A DNA stretch of 62,648 nt from JADKIH01 sp031367345 (lineage in GTDB: Bacteria; Bacteroidota; Bacteroidia; AKYH767-A; 2013-40CM-41-45): contig JANLPR010000202.1 of NCBI GenBank assembly GCA_031367345.1, positions 1 through 62,648 of the forward strand. The letters are read 5' to 3'. The position numbers and the translations under genes were made by a program. The notes beneath the pieces are model-generated. The model was not told the origin of the DNA, ran no database searches, and saw nothing but the letters and a program-made list of their open reading frames with translations. The first letter of the stretch is position 1. The number at the start of each line of letters is the position of its first letter. Below, piece after piece: positions 32,657 to 41,675 of this stretch.

Positions 32657-33682
32657 TTATTCAGTTACTGGTCCGTCTGTCATTAAACTACGAATTTTCG
32701 CTTCAATTTCATCCGACAACTCAGGGTTGTCAAGGAATAATTGTTTTACAGAATCACGACCTTGACCCAATTTGGTTTCGCCATAACTGAACCACGATCC
32801 TGACTTTTTGATAATACCTTTGTCAACTCCAAGATCGACGATCTCCCCTACTTTAGAGATCCCTTCTCCATACATAATATCAAATTCAGCTAGACGGAAA
32901 GGAGGTGCAACTTTGTTCTTCACCACTTTTACTTTCGTACGATTTCCAACAACATTTTCACCGTCTTTGATTTGACCGATACGACGGATGTCGATACGAA
33001 CAGACGCATAAAACTTTAGAGCGTTACCACCGGTAGTAACCTCGGGACTGCCGAACATTACACCAATCTTTTCACGAAGCTGATTAATGAATATACAGCA
33101 ACAGCCGGTACGACTGATGGTAGCGGTTAATTTTCTTAGAGCTTGCGACATCAAACGAGCATGAAGGCCCATTTTACTTTCGCCCATTTCACCTTCGATC
33201 TCTGCTTTAGGAGTTAAAGCAGCAACGGAATCGATAACGATGATATCAATTGCTCCGGAACGAATCAGGTTTTCAGCGATCTCAAGACCCTGTTCACCAT
33301 TATCAGGTTGAGAGATCAATAGATTCTCTATGTCAACTCCCAGCTTTTGAGCATAAGAACGATCAAATGCATGCTCAGCATCGATGAAGGCTGCAATGCC
33401 ACCATTTTTCTGAACACTCGCTATTGCGTGAATCGCTAACGTTGTTTTACCTGAAGATTCAGGTCCATAGATTTCAATCACTCGTCCTTTAGGAAATCCG
33501 CCGATTCCTAATGCAATATCGAGCGTAATTGATCCTGTAGAAATGGCTTCAATTTTTTCAATCGGTTCATCTCCTAATTTCATAATCGTACCTTTTCCGT
33601 ACGTCTTTTCGATCTTATCGATCGTTAACTGCAACGCTTTTAATTTTTCTTTTGCGGATTCTTTTGGTTCTGCCGTAGCCAT
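32657..33682 (-). CDS. recA: Recombinase RecA
   Basis: 341-residue RecA, the strand-exchange ATPase and SOS co-protease. Walker A GPESSGKTT at residues 73-81, Walker B VIDSVAALTP near 150, loop L2 region with GVMFGSPEVTTGGNALKFYASVR, and a short C-terminal domain. No intein. Upstream lies a 15-bp inverted repeat; I see no recognisable SOS box. Monocistronic with its own terminator. Confidence 0.98.
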   Translation of the reverse strand: MATAEPKESAKEKLKALQLTIDKIEKTYGKGTIMKLGDEPIEKIEAISTGSITLDIALGIGGFPKGRVIEIYGPESSGKTTLAIHAIASVQKNGGIAAFIDAEHAFDRSYAQKLGVDIENLLISQPDNGEQGLEIAENLIRSGAIDIIVIDSVAALTPKAEIEGEMGESKMGLHARLMSQALRKLTATISRTGCCCIFINQLREKIGVMFGSPEVTTGGNALKFYASVRIDIRRIGQIKDGENVVGNRTKVKVVKNKVAPPFRLAEFDIMYGEGISKVGEIVDLGVDKGIIKKSGSWFSYGETKLGQGRDSVKQLFLDNPELSDEIEAKIRSLMTDGPVTE

Positions 33683-33784
33683 AGTATAGATAGTTTTAGT
33701 TTTTCTGTTCAGACTGCATTACAATCATAATGCGGATATACAAATGTGCTAAATCTTTTGATACGTGAGCCATTTCATTGAAAT

Positions 33785-33828
33785 TTTATCAACAAATTAT
33801 CCTTCAAAAGTATTAATTTGTTGATAAA
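33785..33828. promoter_or_regulatory. 15-bp perfect inverted repeat upstream of recA
   Basis: TTTATCAACAAATTA (33785-33799) and its exact complement TAATTTGTTGATAAA (33814-33828), spaced by 14 bases, 103 bases upstream of the recA start. The preceding gene already has its own terminator (33869-33905), and no T-tract follows, so a regulatory site or RNA hairpin is more likely than a terminator. Confidence 0.6.
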
Positions 33829-33868
33829 CAATTATGATTGTGAGATAATCATTATAGAATATCCTCCA

Positions 33869-33905
33869 AAAAAGAAACAGCCGGCTTACCTCCGACTGTT
33901 TCTTC
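33869..33905 (-). terminator. Terminator of the PspC operon
   Basis: GAAACAG-CGG / CCG-CTGTTTC interrupted stem; on the minus strand it runs into a T-rich tract (complement of 33869-33874). Confidence 0.82.
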
Positions 33906-33938
33906 ATTCCATTTAAATAAAAAGAGTTGAACGATTCT

Positions 33939-35678
33939 TTAATTTACTTTTTCGGATTTACCATTTGATTTTATTTGAACTCCGTTACTATCGATTTTCA
34001 CGAAAGCTTCCTCACCATTTTCATCTTTACCACTAATGTATACACCATTATTATCGATACGGATATGTTGCCCTTTTTTATTGATATGAATCCCATTCTT
34101 TCCATCAATCGTATCTTCACTGCCGGTACAATCGAGGCAATTCAACCCTTGAGTCGTCATCTCCCAATTTTTACCTAGCATATCATGATCATACACATTT
34201 TGAATATTGTCTACATCATAGATAAAACCTTTCAATGATGGGTCTAAATAGATTTTAGCACCAACAGGAGCTTTAAGGAGTATCTGCACTTTTTGTCCTC
34301 TAAACTTATCGAAGCTATCGAGGTGAAAATATTTACTAAAACGGATAAGAGAATCCATTTGAGTTACAGAGTACGAAATATGGCTTGCATTTTCCGACGC
34401 ATTCTTTTTAGACGACCCATGAGCGTAAAAAATCTGTTGAACTTCAAATGAGTCAGTTAAACTTTTCACAATATCCATTTTGATATTTCCGGATTGCACA
34501 TGACCATCTTTATCGCTAAAGTAGAATTCATTATTCCAATCTTCACTATCCCAATCATCATCATAATCTTTTCCGGGATTGTCCATCGATCGGTCTAACT
34601 CTAGTCGCACATATTTTTGGCGTGGTTGCGTTATAGGTAAAACTTGGCGAATGCTTGTTCTCTGAGAAAACTCACTTGCAATTCGAATACCGAGAAATAT
34701 ACATACTCCTAAACTGAGCAACCATATTCCTAGAGCTGTGAATCCGAAAATGCGTGAACTTCTTTTGATATTAAATAACATTCGAGCACCGGCATACGCA
34801 AGCATTAAGAATGGGATAGCAACTAAAACGACTGCTGCTAAAAAAGCCAATCCAAACTGAAATCCATCAGGGAAAACATGTTGAATAAAGATTGGGAAAT
34901 GCACACCCGGAATCTTAAACAACACTAAGAGAGAAAAGCAGAGCGCTAAAAACACTACTAGTCCGATGAATAAAAAGAAGACTGCTATTACCTTTCCGAT
35001 AAACAGAAAGAAAAATTTGATTAATGTTGCGAAGCTTTCAAAGACACGACTAGTCATGGTCGACTTTTTTGATTTACTCCCTTCATTTACATTTTTTTCG
35101 ATATTACTTATATTTACCGGTGAGCCTCTCATCTTTAATTTTTCTAACGACGAATCAGCTTCCGGAACGATAATCCATAATAAAATATAGAGTATAAATC
35201 CAGATCCGAAAACAAAGAATACGAAAGCGAAAAGTAAACGAACCCAAACAGGATCAACATCAAAGTACGCAGCAACACCTGAACAAACACCACCTAATAC
35301 TTTATCATCCGGATTACGGAATAAACGTTTATTTCCATGTTGATTTTTTTCACTTTCTTCTTTTGGGGAAAAAGTAGAATTACCACTTGAATCGGCCTGA
35401 CTATTACCTTCCGGTTCATCATTAATTTGATCAGGTCGACCCATCAAATAGGTTACATCTTCAACATCCATCAAAGTAATTACTTGCTTACCGCCGGTAA
35501 CTCGCTCTTGAAACATTTCAGCAATTCTGGCTTCAATATCTTGCATAATCTCATCACGTCCTTCAGCCGAGGTGAAATGTAGACGGATCGATTCCAGATA
35601 GGATTTAAATTTTTCGTAGGCGTTTTCATCAATATGAAAAACGATGCCTCCAATATTAACTGTTACGGTCTTATTCAT
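33939..35678 (-). CDS. PspC-domain membrane protein
   Basis: 579 residues. Residues 1-85 form a small N-terminal domain (TVTVNIGGIVFHID, LMGRPDQIND) common before PspC in Bacteroidota. The PspC domain is at about 115-172 (DDKVLGGVCSGVAAYFDVDP, then a membrane helix ending WIIVPEA). Four further hydrophobic segments lie between about 215 and 335, and a C-terminal beta-rich domain follows, with repeats of the type GVYISGKDENG near the end (HIRIDNNG, VQIKSNG). Likely an envelope-stress or membrane-organisation protein. It overlaps the upstream PadR gene by 8 bases, so the regulator probably controls it. Confidence 0.88.
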   Translation of the reverse strand: MNKTVTVNIGGIVFHIDENAYEKFKSYLESIRLHFTSAEGRDEIMQDIEARIAEMFQERVTGGKQVITLMDVEDVTYLMGRPDQINDEPEGNSQADSSGNSTFSPKEESEKNQHGNKRLFRNPDDKVLGGVCSGVAAYFDVDPVWVRLLFAFVFFVFGSGFILYILLWIIVPEADSSLEKLKMRGSPVNISNIEKNVNEGSKSKKSTMTSRVFESFATLIKFFFLFIGKVIAVFFLFIGLVVFLALCFSLLVLFKIPGVHFPIFIQHVFPDGFQFGLAFLAAVVLVAIPFLMLAYAGARMLFNIKRSSRIFGFTALGIWLLSLGVCIFLGIRIASEFSQRTSIRQVLPITQPRQKYVRLELDRSMDNPGKDYDDDWDSEDWNNEFYFSDKDGHVQSGNIKMDIVKSLTDSFEVQQIFYAHGSSKKNASENASHISYSVTQMDSLIRFSKYFHLDSFDKFRGQKVQILLKAPVGAKIYLDPSLKGFIYDVDNIQNVYDHDMLGKNWEMTTQGLNCLDCTGSEDTIDGKNGIHINKKGQHIRIDNNGVYISGKDENGEEAFVKIDSNGVQIKSNGKSEKVN

Positions 35679-36018
35679 GATGATCTATTTTTTGAGTGGT
35701 AAGATTTACTGCTTCGACTAATTCATTCCAGGTAAGACGAAGTTCTTCTAAAAATTTACTTCCAAGCGGTGTTAATGAATAATATTTGCGCGGTGGACCA
35801 GATTTACTTTCTTCCCAGCGATACTGAAGTAATCCGCCATTTTTTAATCGCGTGAGCAGTGGGTAAAGTGTTCCCTCCACTACGATTAACTTTGACTGTT
35901 TCATTCTTGCAATAATATCGGAAGGATAAACTTCTTCGACCGACAAAATTGAGAGAATGCAAAACTCCAGTACTCCTTTGCGCATTTGAGCTTGGGTATT
36001 CTCTAAGTTACTGCTCAT
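35671..36018 (-). CDS. PadR family transcriptional regulator
   Basis: 115-residue winged-helix repressor of the short PadR subfamily: MRKGVLEFCILSILS at the N-terminal helix, DIIARMKQSKLIVVEGTLYP as the recognition part, the wing GGLLQYRWEESKSGPPRKYY and a C-terminal dimerisation helix. No separate effector domain. It is coupled to the PspC gene downstream and 30 bases after the GIN-domain gene. Confidence 0.93.
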   Translation of the reverse strand: MSSNLENTQAQMRKGVLEFCILSILSVEEVYPSDIIARMKQSKLIVVEGTLYPLLTRLKNGGLLQYRWEESKSGPPRKYYSLTPLGSKFLEELRLTWNELVEAVNLTTQKIDHHE

Positions 36019-36048
36019 TGCTTTTATTTTAGATGGTTATTAATAAAT

Positions 36049-36657
36049 TTATTTATTGAAAGATTTTGGCACTATGGTGCTACAAAGCTTACAGTCAATT
36101 AATGGATTACTTTTTATTGACCTTACGCTCCGTGAATCAAGATTGGAAGAATAAATTGTTCCTTTCCCAATTATTTTTGAAAAACTATCTCCTGTGCTTC
36201 CTGAAACAATAATTCTACCTTCACCCTTTATCATCAATCCTAGAGTAAGCGCTCGAACATCCATTTTGATGGTTCCATTTCCATTTACTTTCATTAGAAG
36301 TACATCAGAGTTAATAACGCCACGAGCATAAACTCTTGCATTACTATTTACCTCAATAAGATTCAATTCTTTCGTTGAAATATAAATGGTAACCGGATTA
36401 GAATTAGTTCCATAAATTGAAAGCGTTCCATTTGCAACTTCGGTGGTTGTAGCTTGTACATCTTTTTTGTCGCCTTCAATTCTGATGGCCGTTCCTTCTT
36501 CTTGAGAAACAATTACGTTGGCAGTTGAATTAATAATGATTGATGAAAAATCTTTTAGAGATCTGCTATCGTTTGCAAACTCAACGGAGTCGCTGCTTGC
36601 ATAAACGTATCCTGTGAGCGAGATCAGGATGGTGGCTAAAAACAATTTTGTTTTCAT
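36049..36657 (-). CDS. DUF2807 (GIN-domain) exported protein
   Basis: 202 residues with a signal peptide (LFLATILISLTGYVYASS) and a putative auto-transporter adhesin head GIN domain, DUF2807. The domain is a right-handed beta structure with regular strands: SIIINSTANVIVSQEEG, LNLIEVNSNARVYA, LLMKVNGNGTIKMDV, LGLMIKGEGRIIVSG. Presumably periplasmic or surface-bound. First gene of a three-gene operon with PadR and PspC; the PspC protein also has a beta-rich C-terminus. Promoter at 36709-36740. Confidence 0.82.
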   Translation of the reverse strand: MKTKLFLATILISLTGYVYASSDSVEFANDSRSLKDFSSIIINSTANVIVSQEEGTAIRIEGDKKDVQATTTEVANGTLSIYGTNSNPVTIYISTKELNLIEVNSNARVYARGVINSDVLLMKVNGNGTIKMDVRALTLGLMIKGEGRIIVSGSTGDSFSKIIGKGTIYSSNLDSRSVRSIKSNPLIDCKLCSTIVPKSFNK

Positions 36658-36708
36658 GACTTGATTTTTTTAAAGTGAAAAATGAACAATCTTTTAAATT
36701 TTGCTTAG

Positions 36709-36740
36709 CAAAGATATGTTCATTCTAAGGTATTATGCAA
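36709..36740 (-). promoter_or_regulatory. Promoter of the GIN-PadR-PspC operon
   Basis: On the minus strand TTG (complement of 36738-36740), a 21-base spacer and TATCTTTG (complement of 36709-36716), 51 bases before the start codon. Confidence 0.55.
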
Positions 36741-36926
36741 TACATAGTACTAAATATTTTCAAACATATAAGTTAATATATTGGTTTTCAACATAATAAT
36801 TTTCAATAAAATTTAAAACACAGTCCATTTTTCAACTTTTATAACCAAAATAATTCAGAACTTGACACCACTTAGCATCATAAAAGCACCAAAAAACAAT
36901 CGAATACTTCAGTAAATTTCCATTCA

Positions 36927-37604
36927 ATGAAGATCAGAATTTCAATTTATACACTACTACTCTGCTTGGTTTTCACTTCATGTTATGAAAAGGACCATCA
37001 GAAACATGAACAACTTACGCTATTGTTTGATGGCAATTCTATTCCTAATGGATACCTTTTAAAGCATCCATATCCGGAACTTATCCGCGATAAATTAAAA
37101 TGTAAAATTATCAACGTAAGTGTTGGTGGTCAAACCACACTCCAGATGATCAAAAACATTAAAGCAGTAAATAAAACAGAATGTGATCTATTAATCGTCG
37201 ATGAAATTTCGAATGATCTTTTTTTCAAAGCTTCTGCCAACGAAGCATATGATCATATAAAACAGTATTGTACTTTGAGTGAAAAAAAATGCATTATAAT
37301 TACACCAACGCCGAGAGAAAATCAATTCACTCCTATTGATTTTGAATCGAATCGACAACAAGTAATTTCATTGTTGAAGCATGATTTTAAGAACGAGAAA
37401 AACAAATTTGTAATGACTAACTCAAGCTATGCTATAGGATTAATTGACCTTTCGCAAGATTCATTAATTGGTTTTCCGTTTTCAGATACGAATAGAGTCT
37501 ATTTTCAAGATCAGTGCCACCATACTGAATTGGGTAATATGAGACGAGCAGCTATTATTGCAAACGGAATAAAAGTTATTATTGATACCGAAAAAATAAA
37601 ATAA
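36927..37604 (+). CDS. SGNH/GDSL-like lipoprotein
   Basis: 225 residues with a lipobox (LVFTSC, Cys at about 19). SGNH-hydrolase-like blocks are recognisable but divergent: block I is LLFDGNSIPNG (GNS in place of GDS), block II has SVGGQTT, block III is ISNDLFF and block V DQCHHTELGN, giving candidate Ser, Asp and His. It may deacetylate glycans at the surface. A single gene, convergent with the membrane acyltransferase (20 bases between stops). Confidence 0.68.
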   Translation: MKIRISIYTLLLCLVFTSCYEKDHQKHEQLTLLFDGNSIPNGYLLKHPYPELIRDKLKCKIINVSVGGQTTLQMIKNIKAVNKTECDLLIVDEISNDLFFKASANEAYDHIKQYCTLSEKKCIIITPTPRENQFTPIDFESNRQQVISLLKHDFKNEKNKFVMTNSSYAIGLIDLSQDSLIGFPFSDTNRVYFQDQCHHTELGNMRRAAIIANGIKVIIDTEKIK

Positions 37605-37624
37605 TTCTTACATGAATTAGTCAA

Positions 37625-38752
37625 TCAATTTTGAGGTGGAATATATTTTTCACGACTTGGAAAATAGGTGTCACGTATTTTCAGAAAATATTTTTCTATA
37701 CTGAAGGTCATAAAAAATCCTAACAGCACACTTAGAACAGAAGTAAATACAAAAATCACAAAAGAATGTGATGTTATTTCATACGATTTAAGTAGATTCT
37801 CGATTTGAATATTCACAAAAGAATGAATGATATAAATTGAATACGAGCAATACCCAATTCTACTCACCACCGCCACCACTTTAGTATTGAAATATTTATT
37901 TAATTTTTCATTGATGTTTTCGGTGATCAAAACATAAGTTAGAATAATCCCAAACGAAAGATAAAGCATCGTGAATCCGAATGTTTTTGCGAAAAAGGAA
38001 GGAATACTATCTATAAAAGGTGTCCAGATTAAACCGGCAACACAAATTATTAGTAGTTTTATTTTATTTCTATTAAAAATAGTTATTAATTTATTTTTGT
38101 TGAAATGAAACAAATACGAGATCAAAACACCAAAAAGTAATGAGTCAATTCGTAAATGCGTCATAGTAAAATTAAAGGCGACATACGAAGGAAAAAAGAA
38201 ATTGCTTGCCAACCTGAGAAAGAGTATGAAGAAAAGTATAGCAATCAATCTATTTTCGAAAACTTTCTGCTTTACTGAATCACTATTTGATTCTTGATTT
38301 ACTGTACTATTTTTAAAATATTTCCATAAAAAAAATGACAAGCCGAAATAAAAGTGTTCTTCGATAGCTAATGACCAACTTGGCGGATTAGCATAGCCAA
38401 AGCCTGTATAATAATTTTGTGTAAAAGTTAATTCAGAAATGATTTTATTTAAATCATAATGACCACTCATCAAAAGTGGGATTAAGTAAACAAAATAAAA
38501 TAGATAATAGATCGGATAAATTTTAAATCCACGTCGGATCAAAAACCTGCCAGGTTGAATTTTCCCATATTTAATGTGTTCTCGAAAAAGCAAACCGGAA
38601 ACAAGAAAACCACTCAACACAAAAAAAAGATCCACCCCTATCCAACCCATACATTGCAGAAAATGATTGAATGGTTGATGTCTGACCAATACCAGCAGAA
38701 TTGCAATACCTCTTAAAAAATCTAATTCACGCAGCCGGTAATTTTTGATCAT
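37625..38752 (-). CDS. Membrane acyltransferase (acyltransferase family 3)
   Basis: 375-residue polytopic inner-membrane protein of the OatA/NodX/WbbJ-type acyltransferase family, with about ten hydrophobic segments. Conserved N-terminal motif ELDFLRGIAILLVLVRHQPF with the catalytic His, then FVLSGFLVSGLLFRE, and AIEEHFYF around 130. No C-terminal SGNH domain, but the opposite-strand neighbour encodes an SGNH-like lipoprotein, which is suggestive. Likely O-acetylates a cell-surface glycan. Confidence 0.9.
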   Translation of the reverse strand: MIKNYRLRELDFLRGIAILLVLVRHQPFNHFLQCMGWIGVDLFFVLSGFLVSGLLFREHIKYGKIQPGRFLIRRGFKIYPIYYLFYFVYLIPLLMSGHYDLNKIISELTFTQNYYTGFGYANPPSWSLAIEEHFYFGLSFFLWKYFKNSTVNQESNSDSVKQKVFENRLIAILFFILFLRLASNFFFPSYVAFNFTMTHLRIDSLLFGVLISYLFHFNKNKLITIFNRNKIKLLIICVAGLIWTPFIDSIPSFFAKTFGFTMLYLSFGIILTYVLITENINEKLNKYFNTKVVAVVSRIGYCSYSIYIIHSFVNIQIENLLKSYEITSHSFVIFVFTSVLSVLLGFFMTFSIEKYFLKIRDTYFPSREKYIPPQN

Positions 38753-38945
38753 CTTAAACTATTTCATCCGTTTTATTTCTGTTGTTTAATTTTTGCACGA
38801 AGTTTTATCATTTTCTCCTATAAGCAAAACTATAGTTTTTAGATTCACCAACAAAATAAATGATATTCATACAAAAGCAATCTTCGGCAAATTCAACAAA
38901 AGCAAAACCGCCGGAGAGTACGTAACACTAATTCCTTAATGAAAA

Positions 38946-40616
38946 TTAATGTTGAATGATTACTTTAATTGTTTTTGAAGAGGACTTAGTTTTGAACTGT
39001 CCTAAATAAATACCTGACGGAATTTCCACAGTAGAAATACTTTCATGATTATTAATAGTAGTAGCTTTTAATTCCTTTGAAAGAATTTCTTTTCCCTGCA
39101 TTGAATAGAGCGTGAAATAAGAACCGACACCACCATTGAGTTGATAATTGATAATCAATTCATCGACGGCAGGATTTGGATAAATACTAGCTTTCAATTC
39201 GTTGTTCTCTCCTACTTTCAAATTATAAGCGGGCAATTCAATCGACCATAATGTTGGCGTGCCTCCAAAACCAACTTCTATCAAATACAATACATTACTA
39301 TCTAAAACCATATCGACCGGATGTGGAAATCCGCCTGCAATTCGAGTAGCATGAAACGTATAGTTATCGTTTACCGAATCTTTTTCCATTTCTAGGTGCA
39401 GAATATCTTCGCCCGGGTCACCGAAAGGAGCAAGTAAAGTTGAATAACCGGGAAACAATGAATCGCCACGTGTATAACATGTAACAAAACCCTGACCTCT
39501 GAATTGACCATCGAGAATACTGTCTTTGTCAAACACTAAACCGAGTGGCGATCGATGAGCGGTAAAACTACTTACAGTTCCACCTTGATCACTTGCGTCC
39601 ATAATCATTCCATTGGTAGTATCTCTATACTGATCACCATCTGGACCAAAATTCAAACATGGAGAAGAAAATATTAATCCACTAGGCGGCTGCGGAAAGA
39701 GTGAATCGTTCGTAAAGAAACCTTGCACCCAGCTGGTTGAAGTATGATTGATCATGACATCAGTCGAAGAATCGAAGCCGGGAAATTGTTGAGGGTTAAT
39801 TTCGGTACCCATGATCCAAGGAAAGCCGTAGTGATGTTCGGCACGAATCCAGTTTAATTCATCGTCCATATCTCTGTCACCCGAATTTTCTGCTCCGAAC
39901 AAATCGCCGTTGCTATTGTACGCAAAGTCATACGTGTTTCTTATTCCTCTACAAAGAACTAATTGTTGTGCATCCAAAGCAAGTGAATCGTCGGGAATAA
40001 CTAAGCTGTCAGCATCAATTGGAATTTTCAAAATACATGAAGTAAAAGATTTATTCCGAATACCCGGAAATAAACCATAGCGCGTTTGAATTTCACCATG
40101 ATCGCCACGAGCACCGCTACAAACATAAATCGAATCGCCTGTTTGATTAACAATTGATCCACTGAAGAGGTGATCAAAATAATCGGCTGTTTCATAGGGA
40201 TCAGAAAGAGCAACGACATTCCAAATTCTGCTTCCGTCCGGCTGAAGTTTACCACGTGAAACAATTCCTCTTGTAAAAGGAGAATTGGAATTGATATTAC
40301 CATTAATAAATATAGAAGAATCTTTAAAGCACATACCTTGTACGTAGGTTATGCCATGGAGATTAGAATCTGCCACAAGCGAGTCATACGCATTAGAACC
40401 ATTAGGACGGATTACTTGATATACATTTCCGGAATAAGTACAATAGAAAAGTGCACCACTAATCGGATCTTTATCTAAGCGAGTAACTCCTAAGTTAACC
40501 GACATTAATCTATTTATTGAAACATCAGGACGTAATGAATACGGAATCGGCTGGCTATAGCCCGATAGATGAAAAATTAAAGTCAATAATAGTAAAAAGT
40601 AAACATTTGCTTTCAT
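38946..40616 (-). CDS. T9SS-exported sugar-dehydrogenase-like beta-propeller protein
   Basis: 556 residues from ATG 40616 (a longer frame starts inside the promoter region). A signal peptide (FLLLLTLIFHLSGYSQ) precedes a six-bladed glucose/sorbosone-dehydrogenase-like propeller (LDKDPISGALFYCT, YDFAYNSNGDLFGAEN, HHYGFPWIMG). The last ~75 residues are a type A sorting domain (ASIYPNPAVDELIINYQL to GIYLGQFKTKSSSKTIKV). PQQ-like activity is possible but not proven; many such proteins are carbohydrate-binding. Confidence 0.85.
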   Translation of the reverse strand: MKANVYFLLLLTLIFHLSGYSQPIPYSLRPDVSINRLMSVNLGVTRLDKDPISGALFYCTYSGNVYQVIRPNGSNAYDSLVADSNLHGITYVQGMCFKDSSIFINGNINSNSPFTRGIVSRGKLQPDGSRIWNVVALSDPYETADYFDHLFSGSIVNQTGDSIYVCSGARGDHGEIQTRYGLFPGIRNKSFTSCILKIPIDADSLVIPDDSLALDAQQLVLCRGIRNTYDFAYNSNGDLFGAENSGDRDMDDELNWIRAEHHYGFPWIMGTEINPQQFPGFDSSTDVMINHTSTSWVQGFFTNDSLFPQPPSGLIFSSPCLNFGPDGDQYRDTTNGMIMDASDQGGTVSSFTAHRSPLGLVFDKDSILDGQFRGQGFVTCYTRGDSLFPGYSTLLAPFGDPGEDILHLEMEKDSVNDNYTFHATRIAGGFPHPVDMVLDSNVLYLIEVGFGGTPTLWSIELPAYNLKVGENNELKASIYPNPAVDELIINYQLNGGVGSYFTLYSMQGKEILSKELKATTINNHESISTVEIPSGIYLGQFKTKSSSKTIKVIIQH

Positions 40617-40670
40617 AGTTGTGGTTTTGTTAAGTTGAAATAAAAACGGATTGGAACGAAATCTAACGTT

Positions 40671-40699
40671 CAAAAATATGAATAAGAATTCAAGTTAAA
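40671..40699 (-). promoter_or_regulatory. Promoter candidate of the propeller gene
   Basis: TATTTTTG on the minus strand (complement of 40671-40678) with TTTA 17 bases upstream; 54 bases before the start. Confidence 0.45.
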
Positions 40700-40728
40700 G
40701 AATATATTTGAAAGACCAAAGCGTCCAT

Positions 40729-40765
40729 AAAAAAAGCTGCCTTTGTGAGAAGGCAGCTTTTAAAT
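40729..40765 (-). terminator. Terminator of the FKBP gene
   Basis: AAGCTGCCTT / AAGGCAGCTT stem with a 6-nt loop, followed on the minus strand by a T-tract (complement of 40729-40735). Confidence 0.9.
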
Positions 40766-40782
40766 TTTTACTAAAAGGGGTA

Positions 40783-41475
40783 TTATTTCCCTTTAATCGA
40801 TATTAATTCAACATCGAAGATCAACGTTGAATTGGCCTCGATTTTCGGTCCTGCAGCACGATCGCCGTAAGCAAGAGTCGAAGGAATAAATAGTTTGTAT
40901 TTAGACCCTACCTTCATTAATTGAAGAGCTTCAGTCCATCCTTTAATTACAGCACCAACAGGAAATTCGGCCGGTTCTCCTCTTTCGATAGAAGAATCGA
41001 AAACAGTTCCATCGATCAATGTTCCGTTGTAGTGAACTTTAACAGTATCGTTTGCTGTTGGCATTGGACCGGTACCTTCTTTTACAACTTGATATTGAAG
41101 TCCATCAGGAAGTTCAACAATTCCAGGCTTCTTTTTATTTTCTGCTAGGAATTTCTTTCCAATAGATTCATTAGCATCACCTTTAGCTTTAGCCTTATTT
41201 CCTAAATACGACTGAATAACACCTTGAGATTGGGCAGAGTTCAACATTAAGCTATCACCTTTTATAGCACTTTGGATAGCTGCTTTTAATACGTCAAGAT
41301 TCAAAGAATCTAAACCGTCTTTTTTCATGTTAGTACCGATAGAAATACCAATTGCATAAGCAACAGAATCAACGGTAGACTTAAGGTTTACAGAAGATTT
41401 TCCTTTCTGACCTTGGCAAGAAAACAGCGTTGCAATACTAAAGCAAGCTGCGAGTGCAAGAACTTTTTTGTTCAT
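40783..41475 (-). CDS. FKBP-type peptidyl-prolyl isomerase lipoprotein
   Basis: 230 residues from ATG 41475 (MNKKVLALAA). The lipobox is TLFSC (Cys20). An FKBP N-terminal dimerisation domain (SVAYAIGISIGTNMKKDGL) precedes the FKBP domain at about 130-228 (VKVHYNGTLIDGTVFDSS, VGSKYKLFIPSTLAYGDRAAG, LIFDVELISI). Folds proline-containing proteins in the periplasm. Solitary, with a -7-like box TATCTTCG (complement of 41498-41505) and its own terminator. Confidence 0.94.
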   Translation of the reverse strand: MNKKVLALAACFSIATLFSCQGQKGKSSVNLKSTVDSVAYAIGISIGTNMKKDGLDSLNLDVLKAAIQSAIKGDSLMLNSAQSQGVIQSYLGNKAKAKGDANESIGKKFLAENKKKPGIVELPDGLQYQVVKEGTGPMPTANDTVKVHYNGTLIDGTVFDSSIERGEPAEFPVGAVIKGWTEALQLMKVGSKYKLFIPSTLAYGDRAAGPKIEANSTLIFDVELISIKGK

Positions 41476-41497
41476 AGTTTTTATTATTTGGAGGGCG

Positions 41498-41505
41498 CGA
41501 AGATA
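41498..41505 (-). promoter_or_regulatory. Possible -7 box of the FKBP gene
   Basis: TATCTTCG on the minus strand, one mismatch to TAnnTTTG, 22 bases before the start codon. Confidence 0.35.
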
Positions 41506-41629
41506 GAAAAACTTCATGAGTGACCATACTAAACTCACTTTTTAAAGAAAAAACTTTATATAATCTTCATTCTACCTATTATTTACGATCGTTATCCATC
41601 AAAAATCGTGGATTAACAAAAAGACATGG

Positions 41630-41656
41630 TTGAATTTGAGGCAAATTCTATATTTG
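41630..41656 (+). promoter_or_regulatory. Promoter candidate for the glycosyltransferase gene
   Basis: TTG (41630-41632), 16-base spacer, TATATTTG (41649-41656), 19 bases before the GTG start. Confidence 0.5.
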
Positions 41657-41675
41657 TACCTTCTTAAACAAATTT

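Noticed and set aside
36658..36926. Small gene or RNA in the divergent region between the GIN operon and the SGNH gene
   Set aside because: Only AT-rich sequence and the GIN promoter are seen; no start, conserved motif or hairpin supports another feature.
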